64,000 nt of DNA from Haemaphysalis longicornis (Eukaryota > Arthropoda > Arachnida > Ixodida > Ixodidae), in contig CM023454.1 in the NCBI GenBank assembly GCA_013339765.2, forward strand, positions 63,679,878 through 63,743,877, in the 5' to 3' direction. Position numbers and translations under genes: made by a program. Under the pieces are notes generated by a model. That model saw only the letters and a program-made list of their open reading frames with translations, made no database searches and was not told the origin of the DNA. Each line of letters begins with the position of its first letter. Positions within the stretch are counted from its first letter, which is position 1. Shown here one piece after another: positions 9,061 to 21,470 of this stretch.

Positions 9061-9712
9061 AGGCTCCGTGAGATGCCTCTGCGACAGTTATTTGGAGTGT
9101 TCAGAATTCCGAGAGTGGTTGGCCAAGCTATTCACGAGGTTGTGCAAAACGCTGCCTCCGGCACATCGCGACAACGCACGCCGCCACAAGTCGTCAACGT
9201 GGTTCGCTCTGAAGCCTTACTGCGCCACATGCAGGCATATTATTGTTTGTTCGCGCAGTCGTTTTCTTGTAGCATCGGGTCGATGCACTCTTGGCCTTGG
9301 AAATGAGACGCGCTATGGCTGTGGCTTGTATATTGGGTATTTTTTTGCTAGCGTCTGGCCACGCCAAGCTGTATTTTAGATTATAGTTAAAACGAGCTTC
9401 TGTCTTATTTGTATGCCGCGCAAGCTATCTGAGTTGTTAGGAAAAGTGTATCGCCTGTCGTCACTAGAATATTTGTCTCTGGTCCTTAGCGTTCTATGTC
9501 TGAATCGATTGTTCTTGAAAGATTAACGGCAGAAGCATAAATGCTCAGAAGGCAATTATCTTAGCATTCTATACGCCGACACTCTCTCGTCAAGCTAATG
9601 AGTGGTTCGTCGACACTTGTGTAATGTGTTGAGTTCATAGAAGACCCCAAGTTCGCTGAAATAAACATTTCGCTATTTCAAAACTCACGTGGTCTTTGGC
9701 CCTGTGACAGTA
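9061..9712 (+). repeat. Possible 3' LTR region of the gypsy remnant
   Basis: It follows the integrase remnant directly. It contains AATAAAC (about 9,660) shortly before a sequence ending GGCCCTGTGACAG, a typical end of gypsy LTRs in invertebrates as I recall them. No second LTR copy is visible in the window, so the call rests on position and the polyadenylation signal. The 103- and 77-aa open frames here are probably chance. Confidence 0.3.
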
Positions 9713-11224
9713 TAAGCATTGTAAAGTTATAACAAAGCCTTTCGTAAGTTGCTGTGAAAAGTTGGTAAGAAGAGGCTATACGCTTTCAAAAAAGTGAATT
9801 AAAGTGGCATATTTAGACAGCCAAGATGAGGCGAGCAAAGATACTTAAGTACACAAGATAGAAAACCTCACGCGCCGAGCACTTTCCAGAGTACTTAATC
9901 TACTGCTTCCAGTCTGCGCGCATGCTCTTGTGTAGAGATTCAATATGCTCGTGAAGCACTGTTCTATGGTGTGGCGCATGCCGAAATGGGATGATGCTGT
10001 CGTGACAGCTACGTATAAGTAAGGCTACAATAGCCCATAGTAGGATATCACCCAGCCTGGCGGCCTGTGGTAAGAACGACACGCGTAGGTCGTAGTATGG
10101 TTTCAGCGGTTGAACGGGGACAGTTCTCTGGCGTCGTCGGCAGTGAACAGAGGAAGGAATTATTGTTTGGAAAACGCAGGAGACGGGTGAAGTGCGTGCG
10201 ATAATTTTCTTGGTGCCTTGATATTTGCCAGCAAGTTTCAAAGAGTGAGCCAGCGTTGGGCAGGGAAACCAAAAGCACACATCTAATGTCGGTTTACAAA
10301 ATTCTCCCCCTGCAAAAAAAGCTTGCTTTACCCGAAGTTTTGAAATTTACCTTACCTTACAAAGCCTAAATATAGGAGTTTATCCAAGAAATGTTTCTGC
10401 ATGTTTCAAAACCCTTAGGTAGTATTAGGAAAATGTGATAAAAATGACAGGCTAACTATTTTTAGGGTATTACGCTTGATTGATCCTGTCAACAGTGCAG
10501 TGCGCGTGTAATATTATTGTTTTTGTGAATTTAGGTTGTGTTGCAATCCCTACCAGAATTGCTCAACACACAAGAGAACACCCTTATACACTATAAACTA
10601 CCAATGTGTAGTTTTTAAAAAAGGACATTTTATATTGTCCGAATGAAGCAGCGGGAAACAATTTGTGAGACAGTTTGTCTTCTAAACTTTTCACAATCAC
10701 CATTAACGAATATGGTGGATGCGTAATCATATCTAAGTAATCATTGATGAACAAATGAGGAGAACACGCAAACATCGGCTACTAATAGCGATATTACAGA
10801 AGACAAAGTTCACATCTTTGAAGTAGTTGTGTATTTATATATAGGTTTTAAATGATGCCCACCAAACACATTGTGATCTGTCTTATATAAAACGAAGCCG
10901 ATTGAATGAAGCGGCTTGCAGTATGACAACGATATATCTCAAGTCGAGCTAATGGCCGGTGTTCCAGCATGGCGCATGCGACGTATGGGTTGGTTTCGCG
11001 CGCATTCCGCCAAAAATACCTGGTTGTTGCACCGTCAACTGCACAAGCAGACCTGAGACGTCGTCTGGGAAGACGTTCCACTTGGAAGTATTGCAATATT
11101 CTGTACGACGTGCGTTATACGCAGCCAAAAGCACATGTCATATACGAGTCGTTTTTAAGCTGTGGCTCTTGATACGCAGATGCATTCGCTCTAAGCCGGA
11201 TTTTACCGGCGTTGGGTGGCAGAC
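9713..11224. other. No recognised feature
   Basis: AT-rich spacer with short open frames only (the longest, 126 codons on the minus strand at 9,900-10,280, has no recognisable motif). No inverted or tandem repeat stood out. Confidence 0.5.
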
Positions 11225-12309
11225 TACCCTAGTTACACGGCGAAAGTAACCGCAGTTAAGTTTAACCGTGGCTACTAAACTGTACACCACGGTTTTCGCA
11301 AACTGCGGTTTTGGCTGTTGCACGCGAAACAGCAAGATTAGTGACCGCGGTAACTTGATTGTTAGCGTAACAATAATAAATTACGACACTTTAACTTCAC
11401 GATAAAAAACAAAAGAGAAGCAGTGTAGACAAAAAAACTATCGTTAAAGCAGTCGCTTCTGACCGAAACGCACCGAACTGGCGCGTGGAGTGGAGAAGGG
11501 CTTCCCCAACATCTCGCAACCAGCTTGGTTTGTTTAGGTCTGTTCAGTGTTGGAAATCTTTGGCTTAGCATCGCGGTAGATATTTGAGCGCCGCTATCTC
11601 TACAGCTGCGAATTACAATCCATAGCATACTTTTTCACTGCACGAACATCCATTTTCTCGCATGGGGAAGTATTTATCCGCGATCAGATTGATTTTGAAG
11701 AGCGGCGATGCGATAAGCTGTTGCTGCCGTGGTCTCGGCCGGTTCGGGCCGCTAGCAGTGCCGTGCGGGCAGGCGCGCAGGCGCGCCGGCATGTTTGGAG
11801 GCACGGTGGACGCGCGCGCCGATAGTTTCCGAGTGCTGAAAACGCTTCAGGATTTCCTGTTATATCCATTTTTGGGGGACGACGCACGCAATATACAAAT
11901 TAAGCACGGCTTTTGTCGTAATCGATCGGGTGGATTGGAAAACGAGCCGCTGGTGACGGGCAGTCGCGCTAGTTGCGAGAGCGATGCAAAGAACGCAAGC
12001 GCGTCTTGGGGACAGCTTTGGGGCGCCTGCTATTTGAGAACCTGCGTCTCTTACGCACGCCAGGTGATTTTTTTTTTGCCTCCGCTCATGCGCCGTCACT
12101 TGCTTCCGAACTGACTGGCGCGATTTTGAGCACTGCTGCAGCGTAAACTGCGGTTATCATGACCGAACTGAGGTGGCCAAGATAAGTTTGCGTGAACCTT
12201 GATTAGTGACGTAACCACAGTTTCCTCTGTCGTGTACCGCAGCAAACTGGGGTATTGTCTAAACGCAGGTTTTCTTAACCGAGTTTATGGTGCCCGTGTA
12301 ACTAGGGTA
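11225..12309. mobile_element. Non-autonomous DNA element with 14-bp TIRs and TA flanks
   Basis: The left end reads TA then CCCTAGTTACACGG (11,227-11,240). The right end is its exact reverse complement, CCGTGTAACTAGGG (12,294-12,307), followed by TA. A TA target duplication plus perfect TIRs is the pattern of Tc1/mariner-type elements. Both subterminal regions carry several AACCGCAGTT-like words in opposite orientation. The interior (11,650-12,110) is GC-rich and includes a 150-codon plus-strand frame with no transposase motif (no DDE/D block), so the element looks non-autonomous at about 1.08 kb. Family unknown to me. Confidence 0.65.
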
Positions 12310-13229
12310 TTAAGGAGGGACAAATGTGCTCCATCCCAGGTAGCAGGGTCTGCAATGACAAATATACTGACTACTCTTTTTACTGAACCGGCGCACTAAT
12401 TCGGCTACGGCCTAACGCTGTGCCCACGTTGTTTTCTTTCTAGCATAAATCCATAGCATAAATGTCTAGCATAAATGCCGTTCGAGCTGCGTCGTCTCCT
12501 CTAAAAACCAAGTCCCAAGTGACATTTTCGGCCTGATTCGTAAAGAAATTCTGCTTCACATTTACGTCGCATGTTTCGGTACATCATAAGTTGCAATATT
12601 ACCGCGATGTGTATAGCCAAAATGCAACAAAGTAAGAACAAAACACTAAAATGCGCCAATGGGGACGCTTATGAGCGGTAGAGCAGCATAGAAGACACCC
12701 GACATCCTGGACGAGTGCTTGAACTTCCGGTGGCCGTGCGCGCGCCCGGCCGCGACAGCGGCGAAGCGCCATCCAGCAACTAAGTGGAAATTAGTGTGCC
12801 CGGGTAGGTTGTTTTACATACATGTACAATTTCTGTACATAATTAAAAAGGCAAGTGATGCAACAAACTTACGATTTCCCTCATAAATATGACTGCTATT
12901 AACATTTGCTGTTATCTGGGCTTTATTGCTGCGCAACGAAGCTGCGTGAGTAAGCATAGATCCGAATAACTTGCATAACACAGCTAAAACGCTGTTATGC
13001 ACAAATGAGTCGCAAAAACCAGTTAGAACAGCGTCAAACATTCACTTTTCCTCCCTCCTATTTTGTGGTTCCTTAGAAACCCGTACATATGAATGAGCAC
13101 GACGAGTGTACTTTCAATCGCGTTTTTTTCTACTCAAGTAACATTGCTCGGTGCGCCAGTTCATGTGCGCCTGCCTCCCCCTTTTCGTTCACCTTTACCG
13201 CACTTGGGAGCTTTCGACTTATTTCAGGA
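12310..13229. other. No recognised feature
   Basis: Spacer without recognisable coding or repeat structure. A short GC-rich patch lies at 12,720-12,780. Confidence 0.5.
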
Positions 13230-13317
13230 AGCAGCGTCCTGTTGCGCTGCTGAGCACGAGGTCGCGTGTTCGATTCCCGGCCGCGCCGGCTGCTTTTCTG
13301 ATGGAGGCGAAAAGCAA
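13230..13317 (+). mobile_element. tRNA-derived SINE, left part (Ruka-like)
   Basis: GCGTCCTGTTGCGCTGCTGA followed by a good box B (GTTCGATTCCC, about 13,268-13,278) and then the tail GATGGAGGCGAAAAGCAAAAA. This is the tRNA-like head and linker of an abundant tick SINE as I remember it. Box A is missing, so the copy is 5' truncated. It continues after an insertion at 13,894. Confidence 0.6.
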
Positions 13318-13354
13318 AAAAAACTCCCAAGCATTTCCCCGAGGGTGAACATGG

Positions 13355-13893
13355 TTAAGTGCGAATGCACGGGGTGATGCTATGAGGGGGAGTAAAGTTA
13401 AAATCCGTTGGCATTCGCCCGTGAGCGCGCGCGAGCCGACCCACGGAGGTCTGGCAGTTTATCGCTGCATATATAGGGGGGTACGCCGCGCCGAGCGCGC
13501 CGAGCCAGGTGGCTGTGAGAGGAGGCGAGCGCAAGGGGAGAGGGACAGCGGCGCACGGCAGCTGCAGCCGAGCGAGGGGGAGAGGAGAGAGTTCGACGTC
13601 ACGGTGGAGAGAGAGGCGCGCGGCAGCTGCTGGGGAGAGGAGGCGCGCTGTGACGTCATACCATGACGTCACGGCGCGAGGAGCGGTGCGGGGAGCGGCG
13701 CGCACCCGCGCAGCCACGGCGAGGAGGCGGAGCGAGGTGGTCACGTGGGGAAGTGACGTCACCGCGCCGTTGCTACCGACGCTCCTCTCCGCTCCACGCC
13801 GTTGCTAGGGAGAGGAGGACTGCGGACGCCGGCCCGCCGCCGCCGCCGGCGGTGGAGGGTTTGGGGTCGCTTATAAAGTGCATTCGCACTTAA
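13355..13893. mobile_element. TTAA-flanked, short-TIR element inserted near or in the SINE
   Basis: The left end is TTAA then GTGCGAATGCAC (13,359-13,370). The right end is the reverse complement GTGCATTCGCAC (13,878-13,889) followed by TTAA. It is 539 bp, GC-rich, and the 12-bp repeat is itself nearly palindromic (GTGC/GCAC arms). The last 30-odd bases (GGGGTCGCTTATAAA plus the terminal repeat) recur at 40,195-40,226, so this is a dispersed family. A TATATAGGGG box lies at about 13,470. No transposase is seen. The TTAA site recalls piggyBac-type elements, but the termini do not start with the usual CCC. About 35 bases between the SINE A-tract and the left TTAA are unexplained. Confidence 0.5.
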
Positions 13894-14020
13894 AACGCCC
13901 GTGTGTACGAGATTTTGGCGCACGTTAAAGATCCTCAGGTGGTCGAAATTAATCCGGAGCCCTCCACTACGGCGCGCCTCATCGCCTGCGTTGCGTTGGC
14001 GCGTTAAATCCTACAATCAC
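13894..14020 (+). mobile_element. SINE, right part (Ruka-like)
   Basis: ACGCCCGTGTGTACGAGATT, then GCACGTTAAAGATCCTCAGG, TGGTCGAAATTAATCCGGAG and CCACTACGGCGCGCCTC run in the order found in the conserved body of tick tRNA-derived SINEs. It resumes immediately after the element ending at 13,893, showing that the SINE is the older of the two. Confidence 0.6.
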
Positions 14021-14246
14021 ATCAGAATCAAGCAGCGTCCTGCTGCGAATCCGCATCCCGTCTGTCATAAAGCACAAACACGCCCTTACAGGCTAGAGCA
14101 ATATAACATAGCATTTGGCCCAGCCTGAAATTAAACCGAAGTAAGCCACGTTCCGCATACTTGATCCGCTGGAAGTATTTGTGCCATCAGCTTGGCCCCC
14201 AGGGCTTCAGATCAGCATCCGGCCATCATTGTGATGGGTCCCGAAG
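14021..14246. other. No recognised feature
   Basis: Short spacer; nothing recognised. Confidence 0.4.
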
Positions 14247-14699
14247 GTGAAGGGTAATAGACAAAGACCTTGCGAAGTTGCTTATCTGAGGATTGAACAG
14301 GGGCGGCGGCCTCCCCTAAACCATTGCTCAGACGAGCACAGTTTGGCGGCCGGTTTGTTATTAGGTTTTTCTAAGGTTGTGTTTGTTCATTCCCGTGGGA
14401 AATGCAGACAGCAAACTCAATGTGACCCCTTTGTGTCTCTACCCCTAACCCTAAGGGCGTGTGGACATCTTCTCCCGCAGCTGTCAGTTTTGGAGTTAGC
14501 CCACTGCCGCATCGGAAGCCGGACTGGTGGGCGGGCCAGCGTTTTTGTTGCGGGACCACAACAAGATTCCGCCAAATCCCCTGATTTGACACTAATTCCT
14601 CGGGTACGCGTTTACAGGGTAGCTTCTCCGGTGGAAGGGAACCGTCGATTATCGTATTCAGGAGGTAACCCGAAGGAGTGTCATATGCACCATCATTGA
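14247..14699 (+). other. Unrecognised 150-codon open frame in a GC-rich block
   Basis: An uninterrupted plus-strand frame overlapped by a 127-codon minus frame (14,371-14,754). Neither shows a known domain, signal peptide or low-complexity bias. Length in a GC-rich block without introns makes chance likely. The block has sharper composition than its AT-rich neighbours and might be part of an unknown repeat such as an LTR. Confidence 0.2.
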
Positions 14700-17660
14700 C
14701 ACCCCGTCCTCCTCCTTGGCTGCATTTCAGAGCGCTGTTAGCAGCTCCGGCCATTTGTCATCCCGTAGGGACTGATTGCTTTGGTTCACACTGTATAACA
14801 GGACCGGCCGACAAAAACAACAGTCCATACGACAAGCTACAAGAGAGTCATAAAAACAAGAGTAACAGGTTTTGTTAGGTACTGTTTTTTACGAAAAAAA
14901 AAATAGACAGCGTATTTGATTTGTAATCAGAAGCAACGTCAATCAAAATTACAGGTAATTGTACCACATAAAACGTTAGAGGAAGGAAGTTAATTTTCTT
15001 GTACCCATTATTACACTGTGGTTTTAATTGGTGCATGTAGCCTCTGTAGACGATGCTGCAATTATCGCTAGTCTTTGCACTGCTTGCCATTTAGGTTCGG
15101 TAATAATTTTTGACATTTTAAGAAATAAACAAGTGCTAGGTTCTTTTGCGTAGGCATTTCTTGAAAAGCGCTTTGTGGTACAACAGATTCACAGCATACT
15201 TTAGAGATGCCCTCTTTACCGCACTGATGTCAATGTCACCGAAAAACTCCCTGCAGAAAAGCAAACCACACAATGTGTGGGCACACCACGATATAATACT
15301 AAACTTCAAGCACGAAAGCCAACTCTGCACCAAGGGATGACACATAGTGGTAAAGTGCCAAGCAGAAAATGCACCATTACAAGTGACGGGCCGATGATAC
15401 TCAGCATTATTAAAATGGTAAGTTACCCTCGATGCGAATACGCAGTTCACAATTTAGCCACACAAAGTACAAATGAGTGACGACACTGAGGATACCAAAT
15501 CAGCACATGCAGGGACCCAATCATGTACTAACAGTTTGAATATTATAAAATCACCCGCCCTTACCTCTGTACTTATTTGCTTATATTTTTATAAGTAAAT
15601 ATAAGGTAAACATTATATAAAGTTAAATATATGAATAATGGTTGCGTATAATTTCGTACTATGTATTAGTAGCAGAGAAAGCAAGAAAGCTTCTTTTTTC
15701 AACTATCTTTTTATGACAAAGTGGCGTTAAAGTTTTATGCTTTGAATCCCATGAAAGTTAACTCTTGTAACTCTTACCCAAGCAACAACAAAGCCAGGGG
15801 ACATGCACATTATCATTTCGCTTTGTAAGCTTTTTATAAGGAGCAGAAAATTGTGCAATATCGTGAACACCAAACCGAAAGACTTTCCTTGAAGTAAATT
15901 TGTCTTAAATTTATTAGCTAAAAAAGTTGTGTACAAGTGGCGTTCGTGGCGAAGTGGAAGGGTATGTGATCGTGTTCCTTTTAATGAGAGACATGATTGT
16001 TAGAGAGATTTATCACAGCAATAAATAGAGACCCTGCTGAGAGAAGTTATTTTACTTTTTTTATTGAGGAGCGATTATATGTGTTAAAATCCTGGCATAT
16101 CATCTAAAACTCTTCTAAAAAGTATAAAAACACGTTTTTTGGCTGTACTTGCTTTATCAAAGGTCTGGAAATGTCTGCAACAAAAAAGTATCGCAATTAT
16201 TTCTGTCACTTTCTCTCCACAGCATTGGACAGGTTTAGCTTGTTGGCAATGTGCCGGACAGCTTCACCCGTTCATTAAGTGACATTTTAGAATAAGAAGC
16301 AACTTAGGCCTTACCTGCTTTGTATGATCAAGGAACCCGTACGAGTTCCGTAACGTCTGCGTATTCACCTTGACTCTGTCCGTGACCGCATCTTCGTCCT
16401 CGTCATGACAACTGACCGAACAAACTTTCGCCGAAGTCTTTACTACATGGGGAATTCGCTGGTAGAGCTAAAATAACGATGTAAATGTGAATGGCATGAC
16501 GGCTTGGATGAAAGAGAGTTGCCTTACTCTACGAGAAGGTGTTGGTAATGGGGTATATATATTGTTTTTATCTGACGGGAGCATATTGACTCGAGGTCTA
16601 GAATATTAAGGACCGAGGCAAGTGCAGGGGTACGTCCCCACAGCAAGATGTATCGGTTGTGTTCAAATGACGTCAGAATTGTTTCGAACCGGCAAGATTT
16701 TCTTTTGGTAGCTCGGAAAGACGTCCGTCGCAGAGGATGGTTTCAATCGTTGCACACATATAGAACACCACGAAGTAAAAGGAATAATTTTCAACACTTT
16801 TCGGTGCAGGCAAATTTCTGCTGCACCAGAATAATTTGCGGAAAAAAGGATTCTGGGGAAGGTATACTAGTCCTAAATTTTACGCTCATTTTAAGAGAGT
16901 GTAAAACAGCACACGTGGGACTTGTGCTCTTTCCGCCAATAGGGTGAAAGAGGAACATTCGGATGAAATCTTGAAGCTTTTTTATGACTCGCTGTACGGT
17001 GGTAAAAGAAAAAGCAAATTTCTGAAAGCTTTCGCTGATACTATGTCCCGAATAAATAAGAACATCTGTCGTAATGACTAACAACTCCCAGCAAACTATT
17101 AAACCGTCTTACTCAAATAAGGACCTCATTGTAGGTGAGAATGGTGACTGGTTTGATTGCAGTTGTATTTTGTTTCCAGCGCCTCTATCCACCAGGCTTT
17201 CATGGATGCGTTGTAGGTGAAGCTCGTGGGTTCGTGATTTCTCTTGTGTGCCATAGCAAATCTGCTATTTGATAGAGAGAGTTTCTCGAGCACTCTCATC
17301 TAGACTAGAAGGTTCTTTGATCTGCAGTTTCCTTGCGATAATTTGATGAAGGAGAACGGAAAGATTGTATAGATAATTACCCCAGAAAAATAACACACCA
17401 TTTATTTACCCGAGGATCTACTGGGCATATTGCTTTATATAAATATTTGTTGCCGCTTTAATTTACGTTTTTGCTGAAGCAAAATTTCTCTTTAATAAAC
17501 CTTGTTTGCTATTAGAGCTCTGAATGGTTCGTGTAGACATAACGTATCGCAAAGGAGCTCCTCCTGAGCCTCTATATTACATATAACCTCTGGATGCCTC
17601 CAGAGTAGTTCCTGTCATTCCAGTGTCCGTCTTGAAGGTCTTCCAAAGTTAAGTTTGCTG
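14700..17660. other. No recognised feature
   Basis: AT-rich sequence; short frames of at most about 100 codons, no recognisable motifs. No tandem array found. Confidence 0.5.
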
Positions 17661-17662
17661 CC

Positions 17663-18402
17663 TTAAGGAACCAACAAAGCGACTCTCCCAAACAACACCA
17701 TAGCTAAAGAAACCGCTTCAACCATCATCCTGTAACAATTACGCAAAAAACCATTAATCCGGACATTACCTCCAGATGGCCCGGGAGAGTGTTTGACAAA
17801 TAGCCAATGCTCCGCATTGTAAACTGTCGAGACAAAGGCGTATGTTTTTGGCAGGCCTTTTCTTGAAAGACTCAACCTAGATAAGCAGATATGAAAGTGC
17901 GCTAACGTTCCAGTAAATGTTAAGTAATGAGTTTTTAAATAGTTCATTGTTATTCCGAGACAGCGAAGCCCAGAGGTATTGCTGAAGACACGCACAAAAC
18001 ACAACAACAAAGGTGCCGTCTTCCTTGTTGGGGGAAAGAAAGGCTTTTCCGCTGAACTTGCTGTCAGATAACTCAAAACAAAACGCTGCGTTGGGTAATG
18101 CGTGGTATTAAACACGATCTGTTCGCTTGGCTCGGTGATCACCTCCTGAAAGTAATGGGTAATTTGGCTTTGAGGCAGCCTTGAAAGCCAAGAGTGTTAA
18201 TATGAGCCTGATGCAGTGCGGCCGGCCAGTTATCGTGTTTACTATAAGCGCTCACAATGTCACTGGTGTCCCAACGGATGATTTGTGTGAAATCATCCGC
18301 ACCGTAGGGCGCAGAGACCTTCGGAAACTCTTCCCAACAACGCTGAATCCTCAAATCACAGCATTATCTGATGAAATTCGTGAGGGTGTGCAGGCTGTGT
18401 AA
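17663..18402 (-). other. Unrecognised open frames, 159 and 71 codons on the minus strand
   Basis: A 159-codon frame (18,142-17,663) follows closely on a 71-codon frame (18,354-18,139), overlapping by 4 bases. Both have normal amino-acid composition. Together they could be a broken TE coding region or a host exon. I see no motif that decides. Reported because it is the longest open stretch in the otherwise empty 14-21 kb interval. Confidence 0.2.
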
Positions 18403-19216
18403 TGACTCCTACGGCACCAGACAGACGTTAAGAGTGTCGAGCCATGAACGACGCCGCTGGCATTTTCCCTCGCGCCGCTAGTCGCCGGTGCGTTACCTCA
18501 AACAGCCATCAAATCTTCACGTGCAAGAACCCAGCAGAATGACTGATGTGTAGCGTACGGAGAGTTGTCCTTCGCTTTATTCTCACTCAGGAGAAGCAGG
18601 ACATATCTATGGCTGCTGCCAAAACAACCAACAGGGACTATGGTGTTTCTACACCCAGGCACCGCATCCGGTACACGAATGAAGCCCAGACAAACTGAAC
18701 GAGAACCTATGAAATACATCTACAAGATTTCACGGAAACTAGACCGATCAAATCTTTGTCGCGTAAACAAGGTTTCTCGTCTCAAATTGTGCACGACAAC
18801 AAGAAAAACCGAGAGCTTACGAAGCACATCTACGAGATTTTCGAAGCCACGAACGATGGAAAAGTTTTAAATAGGGTTTCTACGCTCTATATGTGCCTTA
18901 CAACAACAATAAAACAACAGCGGTCTCAGAAACCGCTAAGCAACAACCGCACGAAAGCAATGGCGGATCGATTGCTTCGGAATAGGCCCTGGAAGCATAT
19001 ATTTTTCGGCGTACTTCATTCTCAAGCCCCCATTTGACATTCACAATACTGGTTCGAGGATCAATATTCCATTTTTGTGATCACAGTCCAGAACACTGTC
19101 GCTCATGGTGGTACAAGAAACGTGCTTCATCAGTTTGCCCAGGTATATAAACGAAATAACAGCTTGCCGATCCGTCTCCTAGAACCATCGACGCTGACAC
19201 GCCGATGAGAACTAAG
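18403..19216. other. No recognised feature
   Basis: Two overlapping plus-strand frames of about 100 codons are basic and repetitive in places, but match nothing I know. Confidence 0.4.
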
Positions 19217-19434
19217 AATATATTGTATCAGTCTGGATGCCAGTTCAGCCACGCAGACTTACTGAGCAGGTCGGGCGGTGTTACGTAAGGCACTACGGAG
19301 TTGAAGGACGTGTCGGTCAACTAATAATATATTGTATCGTTGTGATCGCCAATTCGACCGCACTGACTCACTGAGCCGGTCGGGCGGCGTTACTTAGGCT
19401 GGTACGTAGTTTACCAACGTGTGGGTCAGCTTGC
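19217..19434 (+). repeat. Imperfect tandem duplication, period 109 bp
   Basis: The word AATATATTGTATC at 19,217 recurs at 19,326. Both are followed by matching words in the same order (CCAGTTC/CCAATTC, CTGAGCAGGTCGGGCGG/CTGAGCCGGTCGGGCGG, GTTAC). Two diverged units of 109 bp; neighbours do not continue the pattern. Confidence 0.65.
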
Positions 19435-21470
19435 CTAGTCGTTGTTAAATTGATAGTCACCGAGGCAGATCACAATGGCGTACGTGGACCAAAGTCGGGC
19501 ACATGCATCGCATTAAGAATTACTACTTCATATGCGAGATTTTTGCATTTTTTGCAGTACCATTTCAATTAATGCTGGGTTTACGGGCCTTCACAAGGGG
19601 TGGGTTACGCAGCAAAAGCAGCCGGTTTTTGTTAAGCTACGTGTTTTGTTTTTCGCAACTGGTGGCGCATGGCTCGCACCGGCGTTCAGCGGAAAGCACA
19701 AGCTTCCCTTCCTTTTTGTATGCTGTATCTGTGATTTCATCTATTAAGAGTTGATTTTGGCCAGTATTCAGTGCACTAGAAGTTCGTATTTATTCACCAG
19801 TGTTATTGATGTATCGGGGTGGATCCAGAAGAAGGTACGCAGACACATCAATTCTTGCAGGGCTTAAATAGCGGCATTCAATTCGCGACGCTGTTATGTG
19901 CATGTTCCTTTTTTTTACTCTTCGTTGTAACGTGTATTACACTGTTCTGGTGCACATGTTGAATCAAATTCCCAAATTCAACTTAAAAACTGCGCACCTT
20001 TCTCTGCCGCATTACCCAATTCTCGAAGTGAACGCTCTTTTTATAACCTTCCGCCGACTTCTAGTTCAGGGTCCCTCGAAAATATTAGAAATAAGTAAGA
20101 CCGTTTTAACAAGGTACTTTACAGCGTACAAAATACATATTTTGAATAAATAAAAATAATTGTATAAAACAATTGAAACATTTCTGTACCTATGTAAGCA
20201 ATGTAATTGTGTAAATGGGCTTGTGGATGAAAGAGCTTATATCGCCGGAAGGCAGATTGCAAGGAAAATTTATCATTGGCTCTAGGTGGGTATCCTGAGT
20301 CTGTACTCCGTTTATCGTAAGATGCCAGTTCGTATTCTATTCTCTCTCGTCGACTGAAAAAATGCTAACTTTGAAACACAACAAAAACCGACCGCAAAGT
20401 ACACTGGTTGTAGCATTGAAATGTTTTGAAGACCTGGCATATCCTAGAACGCCAATGAAAGATAGTGCAAACCAATAGATTTTTAATACTCTTACTGTCA
20501 TTGTCTGGAAAAAAGAGTTAGTTCACATTGTATTCTTCATTGTACTTCACAATATTGCAGCATAGATAAGCTGAAAAAAAATTTCTGTGTTATATTATTA
20601 TAGTTTATTACATTTAGCTTACGCGTGTGAAGCTTTTGAATACAACTAAAACTTTATTTTTGGGGAGGGTTATGTGCACGTTAAAGCCAAGTACGAGGGT
20701 ACGCCCACCACAGTCACGCCTTTTAAAATTGGAAACCTTTATTCCCCAACGAATACACTAGGCAGAGCTGCCGCTTTTTCGACAATGCTTTTCTCTGTTG
20801 GTATTCACGTTATCTGTTGATAGTACCCTTAAGCTTGAATACACGTTTTTAGGCTTTTGACGTTTGAAGAGCTACCGAAAGGCTAACATTATCATCATCA
20901 CATATTAAGCATACATTGTGTACACTTTTAAGAAGAAATTATTTGACTTGTGTACTTCTCTGATGTGGTGTCTAGATAATCCTGATAAGTAATAAACACT
21001 GTGCAATGTGTAGGTTTGAAAGGCGCGGGAATTTCTATTCAAGTAAATTTGTATAAATGGTAATAAGGAAAAGTTACGAAAATATAAAATGCTCTTCTGC
21101 GTACTTTTATAGTGATGAATAGGGCAACATAATTTTTTGGGGTATCAAAATATTTTGGAGGTCAGTTACATTATTCAGTCTTTATGAAGCTCATGCTGAT
21201 AGTGGCCTACCATGATATCATTTTCTTGGAGTTAAACTAATAAACACGAATTAGATCGATCCCACTTATAAAATATGCATACGCACGTGAATATTCATAG
21301 GGTTTTGTTAGGATGCCAAGACGCAAGATACGTGTACTGAAATATTTAAAATGCTTTTGTAGGCACAGCACCTGACATCAGTATTAGGTGAAGCCTCCAA
21401 GCAGCAGAAGCCGGCATCATTGACTTCTCTCTGAGAAAAAATTCTAAGCCCTCGGCGTGACAGAAAATTT
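19435..21470. other. No recognised feature
   Basis: AT-rich spacer with short frames only. GTGCACGTTAAAG at about 20,675 recalls the SINE body but has no matching context. Confidence 0.45.

Noticed and set aside
13355..13810. Overlapping GC-rich frames of 66-135 codons on both strands
   Set aside because: They arise from the GC-rich TTAA element, are Arg/Ala/Pro-rich in all frames and share no motif.
20670..20720. Possible SINE fragment around GTGCACGTTAAAG
   Set aside because: Only one short word matches the SINE body; the neighbouring words are absent.
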